DNA of 64,000 bases from Rhabdornis inornatus. Taxonomy: Eukaryota > Chordata > Aves > Passeriformes > Rhabdornithidae. Positions within the stretch are counted from its first letter, which is position 1. Every line of letters begins with the position of its first letter. The stretch is from assembly GCA_013397075.1 (NCBI GenBank), contig VWZS01004484.1, positions 1,441,821 to 1,505,820 on the forward strand, given 5' to 3'. Made by a program: the position numbers and the translations under genes. Positions 1-11,800 of the stretch are shown here, piece after piece. Below the pieces are notes generated by a model. It was not told the origin of the DNA, made no database searches, and saw only the letters and a program-made list of their open reading frames with translations.

Positions 1-1822
1 TATGCTTGGGAAAGTTGAGAGACTGTGCATTTCAATTATTTAAAACATTTTAATTAATAAAGAGTCCTGGGGCTTGGTCCCACAGACCCTTCTCTGCAAA
101 GCAGTTTGGAAAGCTTTCACAGTAGTGGAGTGATGGGGTTGGGTCTGTTCTTTTGAAATGTTTCCTTGTCCAGGTGCTGAACATCTTGTCTGTAAATATC
201 CCCACACAAACACTGTTAGACACATCGTGGTCTTTCTTTCAGCCACCTCTTAGTTTAATAATTCTTTTATTTAATATTTTCTGTGCTGCTGCTTGCTGGC
301 ACTGGAGACCTGCACTTCAGTGGAGGTTTTGTGAAAAGCAATTCCCATCTTACCTGTGCTCGTATTCCAACCAGCTGCAGGTGCTTTAGAGTTCTGGATG
401 AATTCCAGCCTGGCTGCTGGACCAGTAGATGGCAATATGTGTGACGGCTGGGTAGGCTGTTGTGTTGCTGGCTGGGAGGCACTAGAGTGGGCAGGAAGTT
501 TGGAACCTGCTGTAATTCTTCCACCTTTGCAAAATCCTGGCAGATTTTGTTAGAAGTAAGTCTGAATATATGTGGCAGCTGAAAGTCTGTAATAATATAA
601 GCAGATGACTCTGGCTGAAAATGCATCGCTCCTTGGAGCTCTACCTCCCATTGTTTGCTCTGCTCAAATACATTCAGCAGCCTGGAAAAGAGGAGGCTGG
701 GAAGAGAAGGAAAACTTGCTCCTATCTGGATTCTGTAAATGGGATTTCAAGGTTCCTCTCAAAAGTGCCGGGGAAGTGGTTTGAGGCCCAAACTTCTCTT
801 TGGGAGGCTGATGCAGTATTTCCTGAGCTCCGCATTGTATTCTGGGATCTTGGAGAAAATTGTGGTGAAGAGGTTTTGCAATCAACCTTCTTTCCTTGAA
901 GTGCTTTCTCCTTTGTCCAGAGCCCTTTGAGTGGTGCTGGTTTTCCTCCTTGGAGCCTGCCTCAAGCATTGGGAGGGGAACTGGGGAGCTGCTGCCCACC
1001 CCAGGCCCAGCCTTGGGCTGTGTTGTATCTCTTCCTTAATTACTGGGAATTCCACTTCAGCTGTGCCCTCTCCCAGCCCCTTCCACCCCCCAAATAACAT
1101 TAATTTCTTCCCTTGCATTCAGTCAGAGATTTGACTCTTTTAAATTAGGTCTCCCTGCCAGGATCCAGCAGAGCAGAGCTCTCTATGTCACAGAGATCCC
1201 TGCCACAAGCCCTTTGTGGCCACGGATGGGCTGCACAGCTCCAGGCTGACTCAGTGCACCTCTCCATGCCCTTGTAGACAGCAGGAGCAGCAGTGCTTTA
1301 ACTGGAGGTGGAATCTTCATCCCGGGAACGCCGTCATCCTGTCGCCCCTGTGTGCATTGGGGTGGGCTCTGACCCCAGCAGCTGGATTGTACCTGGTGCT
1401 GCCACAGCTCTAGGGGAGAGATCAGCAGCATGCCAGGGCTTTTTGTGGTGTGCCTCTTTCTTGGTGTAAGAACACCCAGGCTGATGACTGGCCTCAGAGT
1501 ACAACAGGTATTTAAACTCTGGATAATGAGACAGGAGTGAAGGGGTTGATGAAGCACCAGTGTTTGAACTCCAAGGACATCATTGTCATCACACGAGAAT
1601 CAGCCTGGAGATAAATATTCTGTTCTCAGCTATTTCAGTTTTACCAGGTCTGTAAAACAGTAATTTCCTGTCACTTTCATTTTGGAGTTAGCAGTGACTC
1701 AACTCCAGATCAGCCTGGCTGACACACCAGACCTTCAGGATAGGAGAGGCTGGGTGATGTGTGTGTCTGTCAAAGAGCAAATGTCATATGGGCTTTGCAC
1801 AGAAAGGGTGGTTTCCAGTTCC

Positions 1823-2044
1823 ACCATGGTGGTGGGACACTGGCACCAGGGTGCCCAGGGAAGCTGTGGCTGCCCGTGGATCCCTGGGAGTGTCCCAGGC
1901 TGGGCTGGATGGGGCTTGGAGCAACCTGGGACAGTGGAAGATGTCCCTGCCCACGGCAGGAGAGAACCTTGTTCCAGGTTGCCCATGGAAAAAGATTACT
2001 TTTAAGGTCCCTTTCAGTCCAAACCATTCTGGGATTCCATAACT
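1823..2044 (+). mobile_element. CR1 LINE 3'-end fragment
   Basis: Recognised by CACTGGCACCAGGGTGCCCA, AGCTGTGGCTGCCC, GGAGCAACCTGGGACAGTGG and TTTAAGGTCCCTTTCAGTCC in CR1 order. About 40 bases of extra or diverged sequence split the tail. Intergenic, downstream of EDEM3. Confidence 0.85.
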
Positions 2045-2721
2045 ATAAGACCAGTGCCCTGACTCAGGTTCTTTGTGGGGTGCTGGGGAGTCATACACAG
2101 GTGATGGGAGCAGCATCCCTGTGCTGAGGAAGCTTTTACCTGTCTGGGCCAGCCCCAGCCCAGGGGGGAAGTAATGGCACTTGCACTCTGGAAAATCAAA
2201 AGCTTTGATCTCAGCCAAGGTCACTGTATGGTAGAGGCAATTTTTAGGGTGTTGACTGAGAAAGCACAGATTTATGGCACTTCTGCCAAAGTGGCTTTAT
2301 GGAAGATGCTTTTGGAAGAACTGAACACTGCAAGACCCTGCTTTGGGTCCTGGTACTGTTGGGCAACTCTTCTTTTTCAGACTGAAATCTGTGTTTAATT
2401 TAATTCTTAAGAGGAGACAAGAAATGCAGGGATGGCTTTGGAAGGGCACCTTATTTGCTTTGTTGTTGGGGAGATCAGACATGCAAAAAGTTGAGTAAGC
2501 ATTGGGTGAAATTCCTATTATTGTTACTGTGCTGTTGAGGCAAAGGGAAAGAAGCCCCAGGTCAGGGTACTTCAAGATGGGAAAGTTGACAGAACTCAAA
2601 GGTGTTCATGTCTTTGCTTTATAAAAAAATTGTATTATTTTTCTTTCAGTTTAGCTACACACATTTACCTTTGACATCCAAGGAAATGCAACACTTGAGT
2701 TTGAAGATGGGAGAGTCACCA

Positions 2722-2754
2722 TCATCATCCTCAGGATCATCATCATCAACACAT
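2722..2754 (+). repeat. (ATC)n microsatellite
   Basis: Imperfect CATCATCATCC-type array, interrupted by CTCAGG, in the intergenic segment downstream of EDEM3. Confidence 0.8.
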
Positions 2755-5320
2755 GTGAGACTGTGAACTTCCTTCATAAAAGCCAACTCTAACACCAACC
2801 TTCATGGACACCCATGGCAGCAAATGGAGAAGCCTGTGATTCTTCCCTCTTGAAATGACTCCCTTTCTCCACCCTGCTGCTCTGTCATTCCGGATGGAGC
2901 CTGGTAGCCTGGAGCAGCCGTCCTTCATCCCTGCAGAATGGCTCCTGCTAAAGCCTTTGAGGTGGAGTTCAACAAAAAATGTATATATTTAATTCTTTTA
3001 ATATAATATGTATATTAAATTACATTTTGAGACAAGAAGTTCTCAAGAGCAGTTGCTGCAAGAAGCTAGAAAGCTCCGTGTGGGAACAGAGCATATTCCT
3101 GGGGTTTTGGCATTCTGCTTTTGTGTCTATTAATAATCCCCCAGAGTGAGTCATATGGAGCTGCATTTATTCACTGACTCGGAGAGAACTGCTACCCAAA
3201 ATAGCAGCTCTGTAATTTTTTATGATGCTGTAATGCCAGTGCAGTGAAGATTGACATCATTTCAGGGAGATGCTCCAGGCTGGCAGTCAAGAGAACCCGT
3301 GTCCAGCCCCACGAGGAACGTGGGGAGCCACGTGCTCCATTACATAAAAGCACTGGAGAGCCAGCACGGGGCAGAGATGCCTTTTCTTGTCCTCACCTGA
3401 GCATCTTTTGCCTAGATTTTTCTCCCTTTAGGCCTTTCTAAGCCTTCTTTGCCCATTTTTGTCAATCATGAGGAGCACTAGGCCAGAGGATGATGAGGAA
3501 ATGGCTTTTGCTGTGGAGTGCAACCTCAAGCACATCTCAAACCATCAACCTGCCTGCCAGGAGGTCCACAGGGAAATCTTGAAATGCATCAAGTTCAGCA
3601 CCACCAGCTCATCCTTTTTCTCACGCACATTGTGGCTCAGTGTCCCTTCCTGAACCCTGAGCATCCCCTGGGCCAAGGCCTGTGCCCAAAATCCGCTGGC
3701 TCCTCCCCAGCCTGGTGTTCCTGACTGCTGGTGGCCCCAAGCAAAGGGCAGAGAAACGCTGGGGTAGAGTTTGGGATTTTTTTAAGGATGAATCTGATTT
3801 TCCGGATTGCTTCTCATTCTCTGCCCTGCACTGCTGCCACCTGGCAGCCAGTGGGGCATCTGAAACATCCCAGGGTGGCCCCATTGCTCCCCAAGAACAC
3901 CTGTGGCTAACAGTGAGTACCACACAGGCTTTTTGGCACAATTTTGGCTAAAAATTCCTCTGCAGGGGCCCCAGCCCATCACTCTGCATCCTCCACCAAA
4001 GCATTAGGAAAGTACTGGGCATTAAGAGCCTGGGTGAACTTTCACAGATCAGCAGTGTTTTATAGGCTCCATTCCAGCTGGAAACATTTAACATTACCTT
4101 TCCATGGAGCACTTTGGGAGAAAATGGAACTCCTGCCACAGCAGCTTTGAGCCGCTGTGACTGATGGGATGAGCAGCAGCTGCAGCTGAATTTCAGTCAG
4201 AGCAGCTCAAGTCCTTTGGGTGAAGGGTGTCACACCTTTGGGTGACCTGCATGGAAAATGGAAATGTGACAATTAAGCAACAGGCCCTCAACACAACCAC
4301 TCTCATAAATGAATAAATATAGTTTTAATAGGAGGGGTGAGGACTTGGTGCCACCATGCCTCCCTTGTCCTTCAGGCATCCATCCATGCAAGGAGCAGCC
4401 CGGGGGAGTCAGGAGCCAGTCCAGACCCAGAAATAAACACCTCAATAGTCCTAATTTCTTGTTACAAAAGAAATACAGGGAGGGGCACAGCCCACCCTGG
4501 CTGTCAATACTGTGTTTCGTTTTGCCTTTGAAGCAATCACATCCCTCTGCCTGCATAGGCAGCACCTCTGATGACCCTCAACTGGGTGCATGACACCTGC
4601 AGTGTCCCTTGTTCCTCGAAGGAGGCAGAAAGGGCCTTTGCTCCAAAATACTCCAGTCCCTAAATACTGATGTTCCCAGAATACAGGAAACAGTAGGTTG
4701 AAGGAATTTAACACTGCCCTAGCAAGGCTGGCAATGGTTTCTACTTCATCTCATAAACACTGCTCAGCACTTGAACAAGGACTTGAATTCAGGGATCCTG
4801 CATTCTAATCCTAATTTTCTTAATCCTAATTTGCAGAGAGGAAAAATTTACAAGATTAGAGGTGGTGAAGGAGAGCTTATAACAGAGAAAGGATGAGGGG
4901 GATACCCCCTCCAAGACTCACCTCATCAGGCCCAAGTGAGACCTGTTTTTTTCATTCTAAATAAAATAGATACAGCAGTGAAAATAAACTTTTGAGGGTC
5001 TGGATTCTAGATTTTAAAAATAAAACAATAGTGCCGAAGTCATAGAGAGGTTGAAATAGTCCAATTAGATCTAGTTGTTGAGAGTCTGTCCAGTTTTAGT
5101 TCTAGATTGAAAAGGTGGTGGTTTGGTTATTACAATACCTCTGGGTTCAGCCAACTTCCCAGGGAAAAATTCCAGGCTTCTCCAGGGTGGCAACCACGAA
5201 CCTGCTCTAGCACTGAGGCTGCCAGTGAAGGATTGGTGTGCCTGCCTTGCTGAAAATGACAGCCAGGAGCAATGCAGAAGTGAGCATCAGTTCAGCACAG
5301 CTTGACCAGAATATTTACAT

Positions 5321-5326
5321 TTTATT
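5321..5326 (-). terminator. EDEM3 distal poly(A) signal AATAAA
   Basis: Reading the minus strand, TTTAATAAAATG is followed by TGTAAATATTCTGG, then GTGCTG and other G/T-rich bits. Cleavage is expected about 15-20 bases on, near 5,300-5,308. This is the canonical hexamer closest to the end of the repeat-free UTR-like block. Confidence 0.6.
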
Positions 5327-8300
5327 AAATCTTTACAATCAGCAGTTATAATCAAGTACACAATTATGTACACGGATTATGTACATTTTAGCCCAGACTT
5401 TTACATCACAGTACATAGTTGCCCTTAAGAATATTGTGTACACTTATCACCAGAGAGTAAAACCCAACAACAGTGTTACAGCACCTGTTATTAGACATCT
5501 TCCATAAGAAAATATACGGCTGTAAATTGGTCTGGCTAAAAAAAAAACAAACCAAAAATCTTATAAAATCTGAACATACAATTTTCATTCACAGAATGGT
5601 TTGTCTTCTATGTTCTGATGCATGCTTGTTGCATAAGATGTCCTGTTTTTCACCTCTCAGCACACACTCATTGGTGCCTACTCAGGGACACTGGCAGGAG
5701 GAGGAGAACCAGAGCTGGGCACATTCTCAAACTTCATTAATAAACAATAAATGTAAACAATTAAGAAGATTCCTGTAAGATCAAATGAGAAATTAATTGG
5801 CTAATCTGAATTACATGGCATGGAATAAGTGCTAGTTGCAGCTGTGATTCCTGAATTCTTCAGTATTCAATACCATACAAAGAAATGTACAATGCTATAC
5901 ACAAAGGGTGATTCCTGATTAATGATCTACAAGCAATATTCCATATGCAGGGAGCAGACTTCCAAACATTTGGGAAGAACACTATGCCCCTTTCCAAAAG
6001 GGTTTTTCTTTTGATGAATACATTCTTTTTGCTTTTTAAGATGATAGTAACAGAAAACTGAATTCTTTCCAGAATGATATGAACAGGTTGAACTAAAGCC
6101 TATGTCCTCATAAGGAAATACAAAGTGAAAGTAACCTGAATAAAAACTCTCCCCCTAATTTAATCCTCTTTCCCAAAAGGTCAACCTTGCCTGATTCAGT
6201 TCTGATTCAGTTCAGTAAACAAAGCTATGGCTCTTGTGATGGTTTCAAAGGTGAAGTAGAACCGAATGAAACAAAAACTACTTCAAAAGGAAGGAGGCAA
6301 CAGTTATCTGAGGTAGGCCACCACCAAAATGCTACCCCCTAAATCCATATGGAGTTTGGGATCCCTGAAACGTAATGCCTGCTGTTCTACTAACAGGTGG
6401 AGAAAGCAGTTACTAAACATGAGCTGGTGATGGCAAGGAAGTTAACCTTTTAATACAATTTGACATCTACACCTAAATCTGCAAGTAAGAAAAAGGAAAA
6501 CCTTTAGTTGCTATATTGAGATAGCAATGACCAGAGGCATCTAGGATATAAAAATAACTCTATTTCCACCAAAAGAGCTATCAAGAAAGATGATGTCCAT
6601 GTCAAAAAGCATGGGAACAAAGATGCTCCTTTTGTGGCACTGAGCACTGACAGATCAACGAAATTCTGAGTGAAAACATTTGATCTGCACCTCATGGTTT
6701 GATCCTGCACTTGGCCATGTCCTGGCACTCCCAGGACTCCAAGGAACCGAGGACACTTACAAGGCTCCCATGGTCAAATGCTTTTTTATGAACTCATGTA
6801 ACAAAACCCATAAATAAAAACATTCCCAACTGAAAACCCCCAGCTGCTTCAAGTCTAAACCTCCAGGCTTTGCACAGTTACTTGTGCAGAGGAATGACAA
6901 CTCTATTTAAGACCTAATTTCTTTCAAAGGACACTTATACACTATTCATCCTCGAATTCTCTCCTACCCTGGTGATTTAAAAGTTCTTGGTAATATTTAG
7001 ATGGATTGCCATGCTCTCAAAAGGTGCCTGTGCATTCTGAGCCTTTTGAAAGCAAGTGTGGCTGAGTACATGGATCCAGCATTGCCTGGGATTGCTCTGC
7101 TCACTGTACAGAGTATAAATACAGAGTATGGCTGTGCTAATTAACAATTGCATATTCAGCACGTGTAATTTTACCAGCTAAATCAAAGGTGCAGTCCAGA
7201 GGGGGGCTTCCTGTTTTACTTTATTCCTTTGCAATGATGAACATAAACCTGCATTTTTAGCCTGGTGCAGCATATAGGCAGGGTTCATTTAGTCTTTAAT
7301 ATAAAACCATTTTTTAACCACAATTCACTAAAAGCAGTTTATATAAATCAAGTTAATTAGTTTTTTGGCAGTTTCTCTGGACACAGTCAAAATGCCTCTA
7401 TGTTGTTTAAACGTCCCCATTTTTAATTAAATATAATGTGGATAACAAATTTGGACTTCCACTTACCTGTAACAAACTCCAGAGCCTGGAGTAACACCCC
7501 TGGACTCTGAACTATAGACCCAACAGCCAGAATTGTTGCTCTTTCCCACTGGCCCCAGCGTCCCTGCCTGAACCACCACATACACAAGGTTGTGTATAAA
7601 AAGAACAACGGAGTCAAGCTCTTGGAAGTCAAACTTCCAGAAAAAGGTCTTGTTACAGCTGATGGAGCTGTGTCCTTTCAGAGACTCTTCCAGATTTCAG
7701 AGCAGATTGGAGTTTTTCCACCTTGGAGGCCAAGGGAAACACCTGGGACTCAACACGTGCCTTGTCTGCTTCCCCTCAGCCTCCAGCAGGACCTTCCCAC
7801 ACCTTTTCCTGGTGGCCCCACGGCTGGCCCAGCCTCCCTGACAGGACCTGCTCACACTCTGCCTTTGGTTTGTACAATTCCTCCAGCTGGAAGCAGCAGG
7901 AAGGAAACTCCAGGTGCCTGTGTGGTTCCTTGTGAGAAGGGGTGCAAGGAGTGATGAGCAGCACTGTGATAGGTCAGACAAAACCAGTCTGCTTCCAGCT
8001 GTGCAAACACCTGGAAACAATTCCCCTGCTGCTGTAAGGAAGGCTTTCAGCTGGGGAAGGGTGGGTGCTCCATCAAGAACTATTCCATGGTCTGTCACCC
8101 CACCCTGCTCAACTCCTGCTTCCCAGAGCCCCAGGAGTCCCCTCGGAGGCTGGAAGGCACGAGTCAGGCTTGTCCCTACCTGGGGCACAGCACCAGCCAC
8201 GGGGCCACACAAATGCTTTGATTGCACATTCCCATTTTTAAACAGGAAAAATTAAAACATACAAAGAGCCTGTGCTGGAATTCTATGTTGTTTTCCAGGT

Positions 8301-8382
8301 GACACCTGGTTGCTCATCCCAATACTGAATATGTTTTCTTGGATATCTGGGCCTCACTTCTACCCAAAGAGGTCTCCATTTG

Positions 8383-8388
8383 TTTATT
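8383..8388 (-). terminator. Possible proximal poly(A) signal for EDEM3
   Basis: An exact AATAAA lies only about 24 bases after the KDEL stop codon. If used, it would make a transcript with a 3' UTR of roughly 50 bases. The downstream G/U content is modest, so use is uncertain. Confidence 0.3.
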
Positions 8389-8411
8389 AACAAATAAGTT
8401 ATTATTACAAG

Positions 8412-8821
8412 TCATAGCTCATCCTTTTCCATCATTTCAAATGCTTCTATATCTTCATTCCAGTCTGCTAATATGGATTCCATAGGCTGGACTTTACTAT
8501 CCCAGTGAGCTTTGGAATTGGCCTCTGTCTGGGTGTTCTGTTCCTGAGGCTGGCTGTCCCCTGGTGTATGTGCTGGCTCCAGAGCACTGGCCTCTGTGGG
8601 TCCAGAGGCGTGGGGATCCTCATCTGCCATGGAAACACTAGCACTGTCTGTGCTGGTAGGAGACAAAGGATCAGGGTCACCAACACCAGAGCTCTCTCCT
8701 CCTCCTTCGGGCTCCTCACTGACTGCTCCAGCATCCTGAGATTCTGAAGGAGCTTCCTCAGAATTTGGTTTGTGTGAATCATTTTCAGATGATTTCTGGT
8801 CCATATTCTCCACTTCCAAGT
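8412..8821 (-). CDS. EDEM3: EDEM3 coding exon 20 (acidic tail and KDEL)
   Basis: Encodes residues 799-934: a low-complexity Ser/Glu/Pro/Thr tail that varies between species, then conserved [22 protein letters not shown] ended by TGA at 8412-8414. The terminal KDEL is an ER-retrieval signal and fixes luminal residency. The exon continues as 3' UTR. Confidence 0.97.
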
Positions 8822-11800
8822 CTTTGAAAGGGAAGGAGAAAAGAAAAAAAAAGTTAAAACAACAGCAGAAATGCAACATTTTATTATGTACTCCAAAATC
8901 AAGGTCACTTCCCTTGGCCTTATTATCTTCAAGGAAGAGCAGACTTTCCAGTGATATGGAAATTTAATAGTACTGAGGAATATATTTTACAGAGGGATAG
9001 GAGGGAAGCCTTTTAAACACATTTTAAATGAGGGCAAACAATACATTGAGGCTCATTTTGGTTCCTCAAACTTTAGGAGTGACTTGTGGGTCAGTGCCAG
9101 TTACCCTTCTTCAGCCTTAAGCAAATATCCACTGCGTGCACTGAGCTTTAATGCTGGATTTTAAAACACTCCCAGATCCATCAGGATCCCACATCAGAGC
9201 ACTTGGAGTCGGACAGAGTTTCCTGAGTTTACTGAACTGTGCATTTGAGAGAGCCAAAGCCAGAGCCTCCCCACTCCAAGCAAGTAATACACGTCTCCCA
9301 CATCCCAGCTTAGCTCCCAGCAACTGCCCAATTTAGTCATGCAGATTTCTCTGTGTCTGATGTTTAGCTATAAGCAGGACACTGATATTTCAGGATTTTT
9401 AGGGAATTTAACTGCACATGCCAATGTTGACATGGGATACTTACTGCTATCAAAAATGTAGTTTGGAATCATTTTACCTTTAAAGATTGTTGCTGGGATT
9501 CCAAACGGAAGCACGAGGAGGGGGAAGAAGCAGATATGGATTACAAACTCTCAAAGGCAGAGCTATCTTGTATTTAGCATTTTGTCAGAGCACTTAGCCA
9601 AGTTATAAACAGGAGGGATTTGTAAGTTAGGAAGAAACAAGACAAGATTTTGGCATATCCCCTTTGCAAATAGGCTGATTTTCTAGAGAGACTTGTTCTT
9701 ACCTACTCTGCTTAGACACAGCAGTGCTACAAGGAAAGCTTACAAGAGGAAAATCTGGAATTTTCTGCTGCATTCAAACATTTCAACTGGGAATGTATTA
9801 GCTTGCAGTTTTCTTGCATTATACAAGAACACCCACGAAACATCTGAGGTCAGCAGCCTTATTTCTCATGCTACCCGTTTCCTTAGATAGGCAAAATAGT
9901 TCTAGCACTTGTCTCTCTCCTTTTGGGTCCCAGGAATGTTACTGAGGATCTTGGTGAGGGAGAGATGTTCACAATGTAGGGCACTGGAAACACGCTGTTC
10001 CTGATGCTACTTCAAAGCAGCTGATGACAAAAAGGGTTCAAAAGGAATCCAAAAGGCTGGATTTTCTCATAAACCAAAGTGACATTTAGGAACAGCATTT
10101 CTGGATCTTACTCTGTGGGGGGAGTAGATATCAGTGATATCTTTCAGATAATGGCTTGCTTAATAAAAAAAACAATTTCAGTGTCAAACAGAAAACCACA
10201 GCACCTCTGGGCTGCAGTGCAAATCATTCCTGTCCATTTTCCACTGTGCCATGGCACAGATGGGAGCTAGATTTACATAAATCACCTCTAACCTTACCTC
10301 TGTCTTTTGCTTTATCAGAAAGGAGCACCTCCACGGCCTCATACTCCCGGATGGCATCCAGGATGATGTTCCCTTCCTTGTTGAAGAGGAAGAGCATGGG
10401 AATGGTGATGTCATCTGTGTTCTTGCCATCCCCAGCCATTTGGAAGAGAGGGGCTGTGTCACTGCTGCTGCCCTCGTTGTCATCTAGGCAGAGCATACCA
10501 CAGGAAGGGCAACCTTCCCATTAGATCAGTTGAACTTGGAGCAGCCTCCCCTGCCCAGTCACCTCACAGCAAACCCCAACCCGGTGTGTTTTCTTCCACT
10601 TTTCATTTCTATTCCCATTCTTCCTCAGCAGTTAGTACTGACAGCACCCTGAAATCCTTAAAGTAACAATTTTTAATCTGCAAAAACACTGACAAACCCC
10701 CATCCCAATTTGTGTTGGCACAGAACCAGACAAACCCCAAACATCTCTTCATCTTCTGAAACCACAATTGCTGTGCTTCTCAGCTTAAAGTTTGTCAGCT
10801 TTTCTGTATCTTCAAATCTGTAAAATTAGGTTACATTTACACAAATTAAGAACTTGGAATTGTATTTACCAATGACAATGCCTCCTATTGCTCCAGCTTT
10901 CTGAATGTTTCGTGCCTTTTCAGCAAACATGCACTGGCCTCTCTGCATCAAAGCAATTTTATCTTTCACTGCTTCAGGATTAGTGATCTCTGAGCATCCA
11001 TTATATGGCTTAATGATTGCAACGAATCCTCTTGTCTGTTTGGAAAAAACAAAAATAAAGAGAGACTTAGAGCACTATGGTCATGCTTGTGAAAGTTGCC
11101 CAAGTATTTTTGTTCCTTAAGTCACTCTAATGCATTTAGTTTTGTCTTGTGTCAGTGCAGACAATCTGGGCCCTGAAAACGGAGCTCTAGAAGCAAAGAA
11201 TGACTGAATAAAAACCTAATTCTTATAATCAGTGTGATTTGTCTACACCTGGAAGTGTTGTCCCTGGAAATTTTTCTCCTGTGAACTGCTACTCTGGAAC
11301 TCCTCTTTGGGGCTGCAATGTGGTTTTTGTACTGGTTCCCATAGGGACCCCTGCCTCTGTGGTATTGCCCTCTTCCATCTACCTAGAGCCTTCTAGAAAA
11401 GCTTTTGTTAGAACAACTTGCTGTTCTAACTCTAAAAAGCTTCTGCCAGCTCCTGGCTGACATGGGAGAGAAGCTTCCCCTAAATCACCATCTCCTTAGC
11501 TGTGCCCTGCAGACTGGATAAGCTTGCTTTGCAACTCATGCTGTGCATGTGTTTTAAATCCTAAACCATGACTGATGACTCAGGAGCAGAGCACAGAGCA
11601 CAGACAGATAAGCAACGCAACCTCACGACTGTCACTGCTGTCATTGTCACCACTGGGCCCTGTCATTTTAACCACCGTAATTAACTGATCACCTGGAGGA
11701 TCAGCTGGATGCCCTCAAACAACAGCAGTACTGTAGAGCTGAGGCTTGTGCAACAGGAAAAGGAACAGACACACCCACATCGCACATACCCCTGCTTTGT

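Larger units (their letters stand above)
1..5300. other. Intergenic segment downstream of EDEM3
   Basis: Beyond one CR1 fragment (1823-2044) and an ATC microsatellite I see no gene here. The many ORFs are under 150 codons, lack family similarity I recognise and have no splice-supported partners. In human the next gene in this direction is C1orf21, but none of its coding sequence is recognised here. Confidence 0.6.
5305..8411 (-). other. EDEM3: EDEM3 3' UTR (inferred)
   Basis: About 3.1 kb of unspliced AT-rich sequence between the KDEL stop and a poly(A) signal at 5326-5321. No CR1 and no credible coding frame lie in it, although several chance ORFs occur (for example 7592-7954 on the other strand). 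The length is inferred from signal position; the end near 5305 is a prediction. Confidence 0.6.

Noticed and set aside
3130..3200. Two AP-1-like TGAGTCA/TGACTC sites in the intergenic region
   Set aside because: Short motifs expected by chance; no supporting context.
7592..8255. ORFs of 113-176 codons on both strands in the EDEM3 3' UTR
   Set aside because: No splice partners, no similarity and mutual overlap on opposite strands.
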